Shown here: positions 52,697 to 64,000 of the stretch, piece by piece
Layout: every line of letters begins with the position of its first letter
Numbering within the stretch: the first letter of the stretch is position 1
From: Psettodes erumei
Taxonomy: Eukaryota > Chordata > Actinopteri > Pleuronectiformes > Psettodidae
Assembly (NCBI GenBank): GCA_016785225.1
Contig: JAFBJZ010000658.1
Span: forward strand, 1 to 64,000
Length of the DNA stretch: 64,000 bases
Direction: 5' to 3'
Notes under the pieces: generated by a model
Told to the model about the DNA's origin: nothing
The model's input: the letters and a program-made list of their open reading frames with translations, nothing else
Databases searched by the model: none
Translations under genes and position numbers: made by a program

Positions 52697-55600
52697 CTAC
52701 AACACAGCCTGGGCTCTTTCTTTAGTCTTTTCCTCTTCTTGTCGCTTCATGGCCTGAATCACAGCAATTTCTTTGGCCTCCTTCTTCTGGTTCCTTGCTT
52801 CAAAGAGCAACCTAAATCACAAAGAGGATATCACAAAAAAGTATATAGTAAGCCCTAGGTCCAGGGTAATACATCCTCATTCCAGAAGTGATTCAACTAT
52901 ATCCCATTTATTTTAACTATCAGTAAACATGATACCTGTTTTTGATTATCCTCTGCACTATGGCATCTGTTGTGAGGCTGTTCCCACTGTCAACAGTACG
53001 CAGGATTCCTTTCCTCCTGGGCTCCTGGGTATAAAGAAAAAAAACACTGTCTATAAAAGGTGACACAACATCACTGCAGTTTATTTCACAAAGGCACTTT
53101 CTAAAACATCTGTATATTTGTGGCAGTGACAATAGTCTTACAGCATAAGGGTCTGATCCATCCTTGTCAGGGTATATTTCTGTCTTTCCGTGGCAAACAA
53201 GATCCACCTATGGATAAGTGAGTCATGTTTTATGTTTATGTGTTTTAAGTTTTATTCATTTCTCACTGGTGACAACTGGTGAAATGGTGACAGTTAAATG
53301 CATTGCCTACACTTACCTTGAAATGGTCCAGCAAATCTTTTGTGACGGCGAAGGGGGCACCAATCACCACCTCCGACACATACTATGAAAAAAAACCCAC
53401 AAATATGAATTAAATATACATTATATAAAAGATATACTGCAGCGTATTGATGGAGAGTGAGCAAGAAGAAGAACGCACTCGACAAGCCAGGACGCTGAGT
53501 GTTCTTTCGTGGACATTCATGATGGGGTAGTTTTTCCCTTTGTAGCGATTCACCTCCTGAAAAATGCGAACAAAGCACAAAAGCCAACACTGGACTCGAC
53601 TCAGATTCAGTAAAGAAATTAAATAGGTGAAAGGAAAACAGCAGGACACTCACTCACCTGGTCAAAGTGCAACCCCACTATAATGTATGGCTTTTCTGCA
53701 AGCTTGTGCACCGCTTCCAGGAAGTCTACATGGCCAATGTCTGACAGGAGACCAGTCAAGGTTGACAGCTAAATCATTCACAGCAGCAATTCACAGAATT
53801 ATGCATTATTCATACCATTCTGACATTTGCTTTTAAAAATGAAACAATCGCAAAGACTTTGTTGATGAAACTGTGCATGTAAGTGAAAAAATAAAAAATG
53901 TTGCAGAAATCTAGCGTGGTCATTCAAAAAAGATACGGAAGAGGTCAAAGGCTCCTGCCACGTATATGATAGTGTCTCCGGGTTGAGGCTCCTGGCCTGA
54001 AGCAAACTGAATGATCTTCTGTGAAGTCTGCAGGAACTGAGACACCCCCGTCCAGGGACTGTGGCCCTTCTGACCATGCGACCCCCATAATCAAGAAAAA
54101 GGCATAATGAGTTGAAAATTGACAGTGTAGCAATACGATTCCTGCACTTTGATATAGATAGATTATCACTGCAGTATATTTGTCCAGTCCAGACTACAAT
54201 AAATATTTGTGCTGCACTTGTGCTCCACCCAGTGGTGTGAGTGGTACTGTCACCTTTGGACATTGGCTAAATCAAAGCTGTGCTGAAACATCCCCACTGC
54301 ATTTATTCAGCCCTCGTCAGATTCACAGCAACGCTCTTCCTGTCTCAAATGCTCAAATGTGAAGAGACCCTCTACTGCTTTCACACTATTTAAAATGGCA
54401 ACATGTTGACTCTTAAGTTACTTTCCCCATCCTGGAACAGAGGTGGCATTCACAGTTTACTGGCAAGGGCTGCTACTTGATTATAAAGTGGGTCCACAGT
54501 AAAGGCCTTTGTTCAGCACTGGTTGACATCTGGCAGCAGATAGCTACTTTGATGACTTGAATGACTAAAAAGTTAATGGAGGACGAAGCCAAAGAGCCAA
54601 AAATGTGGTTTTACATGTAATGCCAGCCAGGAGTTTGGAAGTGAGGAGGATTTGTTATAGATAAAGGGATGAATGAGGCAGCAAAAATAATAATTATTAT
54701 AATAACAACCTGGAAATACATTTGGTACCTACCTTTCCGAAGTTGTCTGTGTGCTGCTGATAGTCTGAACTATCCTAAAGAGAACATAGGTCTGAATTAG
54801 ACTTGTATTGTGAGCTGAAATCACTGAGAGAAAAGGACAAAATAATACCATACTCACAATGTTGCTGTGGTGTGCTTTGGTCATCAGCAGCATTCTGCCA
54901 ACCAAATCCGTGGTTGAAACTCCCTGGGTTCTCTTACACTCCCTGCAACGACATAATATGCGGCGTGAAGGCTTATGAAAAACACAAGACAACATCCCGT
55001 CCTAACTGTCATCATTGTCTTCTGCATATTTCAAGAAAGAATAAAACTCACCTGTACCGTCCTGACTTCTTCACCTCTTCATACGTGTCCTTACCATCCA
55101 CTGTTAGTGTTATATCATCTGAAATGACAGCATCCGCGACACACTGCTTGCATGAATCAATTAAAACTTGTTATATCTGTCAATACTGAGTCAATCCATT
55201 TGTGCGTCTGAATAAAGACATTGTGTGGTGATCTCCTGTACCTCCATGCACACAGAAGTCACAGTTGTACTTGTCGAGGGTCTCGAGGGTGGTGACGTAT
55301 GGCGCTCCTTCCACGACCTCATCAACCCATTTTATGGCCCGCACCATCTTGTACCTTTCTTCTTGAGTGAAGACTGGCGGACCCTTGTGCTTTGCGATCT
55401 CACCTTAAAATCAAAAAAAAAAAAAAGACTCTTGAATGACACTGCGGACACACATAGATAATATATACTGAGATTAATAGAACGGGAACACAGAAATGTT
55501 GATTTGAATCAGTTTTCTAAAGACCAAATGTAGCATTGCCTTCATCACTGAAATATTTGGTTATCACTTCAACAGAGGGAAAGGTTGCTGATATCTGTGC

Positions 55601-58600
55601 TGGCCTTGACTGTGTAGTCATTTTGGGTTATCACAATGTCAGAATGCTCCAGTGTGCCACAGGACGGTTGCTGCACTAATGTCACAACAACCTCTTCCAT
55701 ACCTGTATGGGTCATGGAAAAAGATAAAGTAGCCAAGGGAGTGTTTCCATTGGTGTGCAATGATTAAACTGAGGTTTAATGGCTCTGAGCCTTACTGTCT
55801 GTGTGTACTCCAACGATGAGGTAATCTCCCATGGCCTTGGCCTGTCGCAGCTGATTGGAGTGGCCATAATGAACCATGTCATAGCTGGTAAGGGAGAAAC
55901 AGAAGAAAAAAAGTATATGAAAAGTTACACTGTTTGACAGCCACTGCTTTATCACAACAAACTCCTCCAGCACACCAGTCATTATTCCCGATGATAACGA
56001 GACACTGGAGAACATTTGGTGAACAAAGTCTAGCCTGCTAGATAGTTGTGTGTTGTGTTTTCATTTTGAAGCACACACTGTCCTCAACATTAGAAATGGC
56101 GGCTGCTCTTCTTCTCACTCCTCAGTCACATTGTTCTTGAAAGTTCATAGTATGACACAAGTATGTGAAATAAATGAGAATCGATGCAGAAGGTGAACAT
56201 ATGTCTGAAAGATGCAAAACAATGATCTTATAGACCTAACAATGTTCCTGACATCATCAGCCCACCCAAGAAATCCACATCACATGATCAGCTAGATATA
56301 TGATAAAATAAAAAAAGGTGGCAATGCCCCCCCCCCTCCTCTTCCCTCCACCTAGGCTATTATACCATCTGTGGATAATTAGATTAGCACAGATAGGAGA
56401 CTGAGATGCAACCTGGTAATCTAGCATAGTAATGGAGAACAGATGGGCGCTGTTCTTCCATCTCTAATACATCAGTGCTTCCAACAGCTGACATCAGTGT
56501 GATCGTTTTTCTTTCTGTTCCACCTTGAACTGGATATTGTCATTTAATATGGACAAAAAGCTGATGAATGTGACTGCGGGTATCACTGAAGATGCCTTGA
56601 GTTTATTACAAACTGAACTCAGAGTGACTGTACAGATTCCTTTAGTGACAGAAACTGCAATAACCAACAGAAATTCAGTGTTATCAATTAACTTGGAGAG
56701 TCAATACTGACATAATGCCTGCTAAGTGCTTAAGTTAAAAATACAAAAAAAATTTAAAAGTCTTTAGTACATCCTATTACCTGTCAGCACTTCCAGGAGT
56801 AAAATGTAGAAAAAGACTACGAATAGCATTCTCAAAAATCAATTAAAAAATTGCAGATGCCAAAGCTATGGTATGCTATGTACAGGGCCTAAACAGTAAC
56901 AGAATCTGTGTTGTTTTCAGCCCTAGGCTATGCTAATGAAAGACAGCATCTGTGCCTTGGTGCTGCAGTGTCACTATACACAGCCTGGACAGCACTGGAG
57001 TGTGAGTCCTGAAACAAATAAAACAACTATTACTTGACTGCAGGGCTCATTTGTGAGATTCAGACACAACCACTGCTTTTTTCACGAAAGGTGAACCAAA
57101 TAGACGGGCCTTCTTCTTGTCCAGAAAGCTAATCTGAAGCCATGTGCTGTGCTGCATGTCTTGTGCTGTGAATCAGAGGAAACACGATCCATGTATGTGC
57201 AGACTGTGAGGCGATAGTGCAGGGCCAGAAGAATGTAGGGGGGGGGGTTTGGAGGTGAATGAAAAGAGAAGAAAACGCTGAGACCCAGACAGAGTTACAT
57301 AATATCAGGAGGCTGCTTTTGGGGTGCTAGCTACAGACGCCCAACAATGTTACCGTATTCCTGTTGTATATTTTAGCAGGGATGGATCATGGCAGTGCCA
57401 CCGTGTGATGATTAAATATTAATTAGCGCAGCCTGTTAGTGGACACCCAAACAGCACCTATGGTTCTCAAGTACAAACCCTGACACACATCTATGCACAC
57501 AGTGATAAAATGTAATGGGACATGTGTAGAAAATACTATCAGAGATAAACACTGATGGCAACAGGGAACACCAGAATCATGATCTTGACATTTTGGTCTG
57601 GTTTGAATTGAATGCCAAATCCTACTGTTGTCCAAATTAAAATACCTGCATAAACAGCATCAAATGTCAGAGCTGTTTTATTATTACTACTCAGGATAAG
57701 TTACAATAAGCCTTTAATGAAAGAACAGCACACCAGTACTCCAGTTTACAGCCTTGCATGTCTACATCACCTCAGCAGATACACAGTGGAAGTGGACTTT
57801 AACTGCCTCCTTGATGATGCTCCTCTGACAACTGATCTTTAGCCCCCATCACCTCTTTTCAGGGTGACAAATAAGAACAGAGAGCTCCTCTGTGCAGAGA
57901 AGAAAGGGGCAGGGTCAAAGACATCTCAGCTGACGAAGGAACTGCGCTCCTTCCTTGGAATTTTCCTCTCATACTGCTGACAATGCTGGATGTCAGGCAG
58001 AGCGTGCGGCGAAGTCCATCGGGGCTTCGGGAAACAATGCGCTCAGTGACGGGTGTGGCTGTATGAGCCGCGGCGATCGGAGCAGGTGTGGGCCGGAGGG
58101 GTCAGAAGGGTTAATGACATGAGCTCTGTTGACATTGGCTCTCTTTGCATGCTCACCCCACCGGTTAATATTCTGGCATCCCAAATATTCTGCAACATGC
58201 CATCAAACCACAGAGAGACAGCCACACCTAAATGGCAGGAATTCTACTCAAAGCCAACGTAATCCTGGCCTTCGTAAACCGAAATTCAAAACATTTATTT
58301 TGCCTCTGCATCATGGAGCTCGACCCTGTCCACCAAGCTTGATGACCCCCAACCATCCGTTTGGCCTAACCAACCATTAATAGGCCATATTCGGGAAGCT
58401 GGGACCATTGACTAGTTGGCATTTCCGCTTGACAAAATGTCTCAAACAATTGAATGATTATCAAAATTTTGCAATTCACCAATTCATCAAGTCATTGTTG
58501 CAGTTCTAGTCAGTGCACTAAAAGGTTTGAAACATCACCACCGGGATAAAAAGAATTTTATTTTCAGCAACTTGAAGTTTACTCATGGTAAGCTGCAGAC

Positions 58601-59307
58601 CTCCAACTCAATGGTTTTCATTATTTTCTACCTTTCTACCTTCTCTAGCAGAAAATATTTTCTGAATGGAAGCTGATCAGCGGGAGGTCTGTGGACATTG
58701 TTTCCTCACAGGCATGTTGTTGTTGAGTTCTTCAAATGCCATGTCTCAATAGCATGAGCACCACAAGCAAAATTGTATTTTAGTCCACTGTTTTGGTTTT
58801 TTTTAAGTTGTCACATAAGCACCAGCGAAGTCAGTACTTCTAAAAAAAATCAAAACCTTTTATATGCCAAAATATTACTGTGGATAAACTGAGAATTTGG
58901 TAAAAGTCCATATGTAATTGTTCTGGTCAACATTGGATTGTTATGTTTAACATGCAGCAGCAAAGAGGTATTCTGTATCTGATCTGTATCTGAGCTCAGC
59001 TTTACAGTGCATTCCTTCAAAAGTGCCAAGTTAAAGTGACTGAAATAGAGTGCTCAGAGAGTACCATAGGTGTGTCTGAGATGACACATTTTATTACCTG
59101 CAAATAATCTACAAAGAAAAACAACATAACTCCACCCAGACCAGTCCATTAAACCTGTTCAGTGTGCTCAGCATCATTAGGCTTGCCTGGCACATGAAAA
59201 AGTGACCATCATTGCTCAAGACATAAGCAAGGACAGTGTGGCTCCAACTGGGAAAACAGAAGTGTTTTGTTGTTTAGCTAGATGCTGATGCTTTTCTGAC
59301 AGAGGTT

Positions 59308-59361
<54 letters not shown>

Positions 59362-60645
59362 AATGTGTATTGGTTTTTTTTTCTTATCCCGTTACATCTT
59401 GACACAGTAATATCTAGTACAGCAATGGTTAGGGCAGAGTGCTATATACTGTCTACTGAACATCTAGACAACACCTGGATTTCATGAAGGTAAAGGTGGA
59501 CCATACCCTATAAGATTCAACAAAGCTGTAATGGGTTAAATTATAGTTCTAATTTATCTTATTGTTATTGCAAAAAAGAAGCACAAGAGAGAAGATGGAT
59601 ACATACTGTTTTATACAATTGTTAGTAAAATGTATTGTAATGTATTATGTTTTTTGGATTATAGTGAAGAGTGAAGTTTGACAGTATTCATCTTTAAGCA
59701 ACTGAAATACTGCAGAATCCTGAGATATTGAACATTTAATATTGCAAATCACATTTATCAGCAGTTAAAGCTAACTTTCTGTATGGATATTACAGTATGC
59801 TAAAATATGCTTGGTTATGCCCACTGAACATCTTTGTTGAAGTATGAGTTTATTTGAATGTACCTTAGATTGAAGCCTTTATGGATTATGTTTTTGGTTC
59901 AGTGCTGACTTTTTACAATGTTAGAGTTTCATACAAGTGTACTAATAAAAGTAGAAATTCAAATAAGAGAAATTCTTTTGATTTACTACTAACTACAAAG
60001 TTAAGAGGATGATGGATCTCACAGCACTGTGAGATTTGGTGATGAAATCTACTGAATTTGGCAGAATGTGTGTGTCACAATTTGAATATTTGTGCATAGT
60101 TTGACAAAAGGGTTTCCTGCATGGTTTGGTGAAAGTGATAATTTAGTGAAGATCTACACTGAAGTAAAATCCAGCATAAAATGCAAGTCAGTGGTTACAC
60201 TGATATACAGTACATTCACTGCCACACACAGAGCAAACAATAATGTAATACAATAGCCTGAATTACAGTATTTATCTGTCAGGCCATTCATAGTAGAACA
60301 CTTACAACTGAATATCCAGTGTAAAGTTTTCTGCGTACTGATGAAGTAGAAGTCCTTGTCAGAGCCCTGTAACCTGCAGCAGGCCTATCCCGGTGACAGA
60401 CTGCCAGAGTCATTCAAAAGCGCTCGATGCAAAACGATACAGGTGATTCCGCTGCATCTTAATCACAGTTATCAAGCAGTCACCCGGTGAATTACTCACC
60501 AGCCGTCGCACCACACCCGCACTCTTCGCCTCCTCTTCTCGGGGCTGCAGGCTGCAGCGCCGGTGGTCGTCCCTGCGTCTTTCCCGGCTGCTGCTGTGCT
60601 CACTTGGTGTTGGTGTTGGTGGTGGTGGTGTCCGTTCTTGATCAT
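52697..60645 (-). CDS. pcyt2: Ethanolamine-phosphate cytidylyltransferase, complete
   Basis: Catalyses CTP + phosphoethanolamine to CDP-ethanolamine, the regulatory step of the Kennedy pathway to phosphatidylethanolamine. Thirteen exons: 60500-60645, 55796-55884, 55242-55403, 55052-55118, 54858-54942, 54733-54774, 53937-54069, 53658-53740, 53479-53556, 53317-53382, 53142-53207, 52936-53024 and 52697-52811. They sum to 1,221 bases, 406 residues plus stop (human about 389). Two cytidylyltransferase repeats are present: HYGH (54-57) with RTQGVSTT (159-166), and HIGH (242-245) with the RYVSEVVIGAP segment. The protein starts MIKNG, as in mammals (MIRNG), then has a His/Gln-rich run and a small-residue linker before VRVWCDGC. 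The 42-base exon (SSDYQQHTDNFGK) lies where mammalian PCYT2 is alternatively spliced. Confidence 0.97.
55885..60499. other. pcyt2: pcyt2 intron 1 (4.6 kb)
   Basis: No exon is supported. It contains a G9 run at 57,239-57,247, a C10 run at 56,326-56,335 and a (GT)n microsatellite at 59,315-59,357. The rest is AT-rich sequence without recognisable elements. Confidence 0.6.
59315..59357. repeat. (GT)n microsatellite
   Basis: About 21 GT dinucleotides with one GC interruption at the right end. Confidence 0.95.
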
Positions 60646-60930
60646 TTCTGAGGCTGGCGATTGATGTCTAGATGTGGAACCTTCGGCTACAGGGCGACTC
60701 CCTCTAAATGAGGTGATGAATGGACCGTGTCAGTTGCGTGCTCTCCAGTCTTTCAGTGCGGGACAGCCGGTTTCAGTGTCGGCGGCAGCAGCAGCAGCAC
60801 CAGCAGCAGCAGCAGCAGTCCTCGTAGTGGGATGCGCCAACGCCTCCTCTAACAGCGACGCAGCGACGCACGACGCACGATGCGTCAAGCGTGCCAAGGA
60901 AAGCAGATAACCCACGAAGGAAGAGAGAAC
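60480..60930 (-). promoter_or_regulatory. pcyt2: pcyt2 5' end and GC/CpG-rich promoter region
   Basis: Base composition rises sharply to GC-rich with many CpGs from the first exon to about 60,930, the usual look of a vertebrate housekeeping promoter. No TATA box is visible on the minus strand. Within it, 60,781-60,818 is a CAG-type triplet run. The long open frames crossing it on both strands come from the triplet repeat. Confidence 0.55.
60781..60818. repeat. CAG/CTG triplet run upstream of pcyt2
   Basis: Twelve near-consecutive CAG/GCA triplets with one CAC interruption, about 140-175 bases upstream of the pcyt2 start codon. It is read as CTG on the pcyt2 sense strand and lies in its 5' UTR or core promoter. 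Confidence 0.85.
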
Positions 60931-61370
60931 TATTCATAAAACACCATGTAACACGTCGTAGTTGTATATGGATTTTATTTTGAAAAGCTCTAACGTGGCG
61001 CTTTGTGTTTATCATGGCGGACTTGACGGAGGTTGTGATCGTACGATAGTGTGCCGGTGAATGCAGCCGACATGTTGCATAATAGCGGTGTTTTCTGCTG
61101 TCATGTGACAATATCTGGATTCCCACTGAAATAAAAGGCGAATGTGCCGAAGCTGCGTGATGACGTGCCACTATCTGATCTGTGCATTAACCTGGAGATG
61201 ATACCTGTTTCAATAACAATATTTAAAATAGCGTTGTGTAGCCTCCTGTTTTAACACGATTACTATTAACCAGAATAATAAAGTTTAAAGTAGGCTTAAA
61301 GTAATTTTCTTCATTGATTTTCTTGAAAAGTATCAATGATTAAAAAAAAGGGATGAGGATGAAAACTGTG

Positions 61371-61422
61371 ACGATTATGACGATGATGATGACGATGGTG
61401 ATGACGATGACGATGATGATGA
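61371..61422. repeat. GAT/GAC triplet-rich tract
   Basis: An imperfect run of GAT and GAC triplets on the plus strand, upstream of pcyt2. It is not part of any exon I can recognise. Confidence 0.85.
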
Positions 61423-63290
61423 GAGAAATCCATCCATCATAAAGTGACAATAACCCTCCTACTTTATGCCATCAAAATGTATTAATTTATTATTTAAAAA
61501 AACAACTGCCAATTCGTGGTGACTTATATTTTGGGTACATCTGCATTCACTATGAAGTCTATTTTTGTCTCTTCAGTCTTATCAGACTCCTCATTGTGTC
61601 TGTTCTGCTCTTGGTTAATTTATCTGGGCGCTAACTGAATGGCATGTCTGTTGTATTTGTCCATCATTTATAGCCTCTTAATGACAGGGACACATTACAC
61701 ACTTATGAGACATCTTCTAATGTAATGCAGTTCAATACACCATTGCTAACTCTGCCTTCAAGAAATGAGTTAGGCCCTCTCTCATTGTGTCAGTAAAATC
61801 TTAAAGTAAAGAGCTGTTATTTTAGATTATTGAGTATTAATCGTATTAAACGTAGTATTTATTGCTAGTGATGATAATGTCAATAGCAAATATTAATCCT
61901 GGACTTGCTGCTCATCAAAAATAAGAACTACAGAAGAATTTTCAACTGATGGAAGCTTATTTTAGGCAATATTTCACGTTATGATATTTCAACAAGTGGA
62001 GTGAAATTAACATCTCTGCTGTTTGGTGACAGAAATGCACTGTGGGGGGATCCTTATGTTTAGACAATGTGGCGTCATCTTGTGGAAAAACCCTGTTAAA
62101 TCACACAAAGCCTTTACACTACAGTGCCAGCAGAGGGAAACCCAGACCCACATATTGCAAAGCAAGCGCACTATAACCTTCTGACAAGCTGCGATATTGC
62201 ATTCACTGGTATCTTTTGTCTTGTCTCCGTAGTTTTTTGGAATCTTTTATTCCAGCAGTAATAGCACTGACTATCTGTAAGATCATGGCGTTTAGTGAGA
62301 CACTAATACTTGTTGGTCCTCTCTCAAAATAACCGCTGGTGTTAAGGAGCAGAAACACACCTCAGTATAGTATCTCTGATAGACATGCATGTCCTTGTCA
62401 TGGTGACATTTGCAAGGTGGAGCCCCATGCCAAGCTTTGGCAGGGCAGAGGTGGCAAATGAACGGCCCCGCTGATGGGGATGGCAACATTAATTGTGGAG
62501 CAGGCTGTGGTCTGAGAACTGGGTCAGGCACCTGCTGCAGAAGTGGGTGAAGATGAAGAATGCTGTCCTAGATTGCCCACCAGCTCACCTTAACCCAACC
62601 CACCAAATTAATCAACTCTTCAGAGGCCATCCGGTTGTCTGGGGCAGGCATCCAAGGAGTGAGGGAGGAGAGCCTGTTATAAGGCACAGGTCACACAGAC
62701 CTGTAGCAGTCGCCTCCATTTAAGAGGGGGAGAACAATGCAACGCTGCAATGGTGCTGAGACACTTGGGTTTAGACTTGGCCTGCAGGATGGAGTGGTAG
62801 GATGTAGCTCGTCTTCAGCCATCTGTCTCTTTGTCTCCGCGCGTTCTCTCATGAGATGTGTTTTGAATGTGCTGGGGTTGAAACGCCGCTGAGGAGGGTG
62901 ATGTTTGATGAGGTGCGCTGAGACAGAGGGGGTTCAGGAGCCCCGTGGGGAGCAGAGATGACTAACTCACTACTCCTCCTAATCTAGGACAAGCACACCT
63001 AGACATCCTTCATGACTCTAATGTTTTACTCGTGTCGGGCCAAAAATACGTCCACCGAGGTTAGCCAAAGTGGGTCGCCTGGCGGCTTTTTTTGGATCAC
63101 AGAAAAAGAAATCGTGCCATCTAAATGATCGCTGTCTTCTAAAACCCACCCTGGACGGCAAAAACCCTTCCCCGTCAGTTTATTTTTACAAGTATCAAAC
63201 TGGGTCAATGACGCCACAGAATACGACAAAAACCCAATTTGAACAGTGTTTAAAAGCCTCCAAAGACAAAGCGGCAGTGCGTAAAATCCT
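61423..63290. other. Intergenic spacer upstream of pcyt2
   Basis: No gene is supported in 1.9 kb. The 62,400-63,070 part is GC-richer than its surroundings but its open frames lack splice signals or familiar motifs. Confidence 0.5.
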
Positions 63291-63302
63291 TTTTCAAAAG
63301 AT

Positions 63303-64000
63303 TTTATTGGTCTTATAGAAAATAAAGTAAGCTGTATCAACAAACATACAATATATACATCAATAACTTAGACACCTCGGAGAATCACGTTTAAATCCAC
63401 AGTTGTTACTGTATATATGAATACATAGTACTTATCTACAGATTGCAAAAAGTACAATAATTTAATTTATAAATAGTTACAATTAACTATTGTCTGTTTT
63501 CATACAAAGTACTGCAATATTTTATTACAACCCATACAGAAAAATAACAAAACAGATTATTAACTTTGTATTACTCGCTTTAGTCAGATTTTTATACCTT
63601 TGAAACACAGACCCACTCCATGGAGTAAAAGAAAAAAACAAAACAAAAACTGCACAGTCAACTGTTTACAAAGCATAAGTTTATGGGGGGGGAAAAAGCG
63701 CCAATGTCGAGAGAGCTATTAAATTCAACTGCCACACAAGTGCTGTTATATATCCTCTCTAACATGTTGCTTGTAAAAACAAAACAAAAAAAAACAAACG
63801 ACAAAAAAATAAAAATAACAATAAGAGCCATAACCAATTAAATCTGCAGAACAAATTACAGTGTTAAGATCAATTTCAAATACACACACTCGACATGTAA
63901 TGAGAACCAAAATGCTGCGGATGGAGCTACAGCAAACAACGAGCATTAATGACTGGTGTAGCAGCAGAGGAACCTCAATCATTCATACAAAGACACACAC
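63303..64000 (-). other. Probable 3' UTR of an unidentified minus-strand gene
   Basis: On the minus strand CCAATAAAATC at 63,301-63,310 is a strong poly(A) signal. The sequence to its right up to the window edge is AT-rich, with many short A and T runs and no exon, as is typical of a long 3' UTR. By analogy with the human order PCYT2-SIRT7-MAFG it could belong to sirt7 or mafg, but nothing coding is inside the window to show that. Confidence 0.4.

Noticed and set aside
60674..60910. Ala-rich open frame on the plus strand opposite the pcyt2 promoter
   Set aside because: The frame is kept open by the CAG/GCA run and lacks any domain or splice context.
63026..63343. 105-codon minus-strand open frame near the right edge
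   Set aside because: It overlaps a poly(A) signal on the same strand and shows no family motif or splice sites.

Overview
The window is nuclear DNA from a ray-finned fish, probably a spiny-rayed teleost. Coding sequence is split into many short exons with GT-AG introns, intergenic DNA is AT-rich, and short repeats of familiar fish types are scattered through it. I assembled exon models by hand from open frames, splice signals and reading-frame continuity. Names rest on recognition of protein families, not on a database search.

Layout. 1-550: tandem AT-rich satellite. 550-6,670: about 6 kb with no gene that I can support. 6,674-32,818, minus strand: a complete rnf213 gene with 66 coding exons (5,246 codons), plus an untranslated first exon near 33.95 kb and an interferon-response-like element at 34.21 kb. 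36,454-39,118, minus: a siglec/CD22-like immunoglobulin receptor with three Ig domains, one transmembrane segment and one ITIM. A decayed copy of its leader exon lies just upstream at 39.7 kb. 40,425-41,679, plus: npb, the neuropeptide B precursor. 42,282-50,054, minus: a G protein alpha subunit best matched to the fish Gv class (gnav1), tail-to-tail with npb. It carries a one-base frameshift in the exon that encodes the NKxD motif. 52,697-60,645, minus: pcyt2, ethanolamine-phosphate cytidylyltransferase, 13 exons including a 42-base exon at a site of known alternative splicing in mammals. 63,300-64,000: apparent 3' end of a further minus-strand gene that runs off the window.

The association of rnf213, npb and pcyt2 matches, from memory, the gene content of human 17q25.3, so this looks like an old conserved neighbourhood. 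The siglec-like receptor and the Gv gene are the parts that differ from mammals.

The genes do not form one pathway. rnf213 and the siglec-like receptor are both immune-related (interferon-linked ubiquitin ligase; inhibitory cell-surface receptor). npb is a neuroendocrine peptide gene, gnav1 a signalling G protein and pcyt2 a phospholipid synthesis enzyme. I see no wholly new system. The most interesting points are the gnav1 frameshift, the siglec leader duplication and the element upstream of rnf213.
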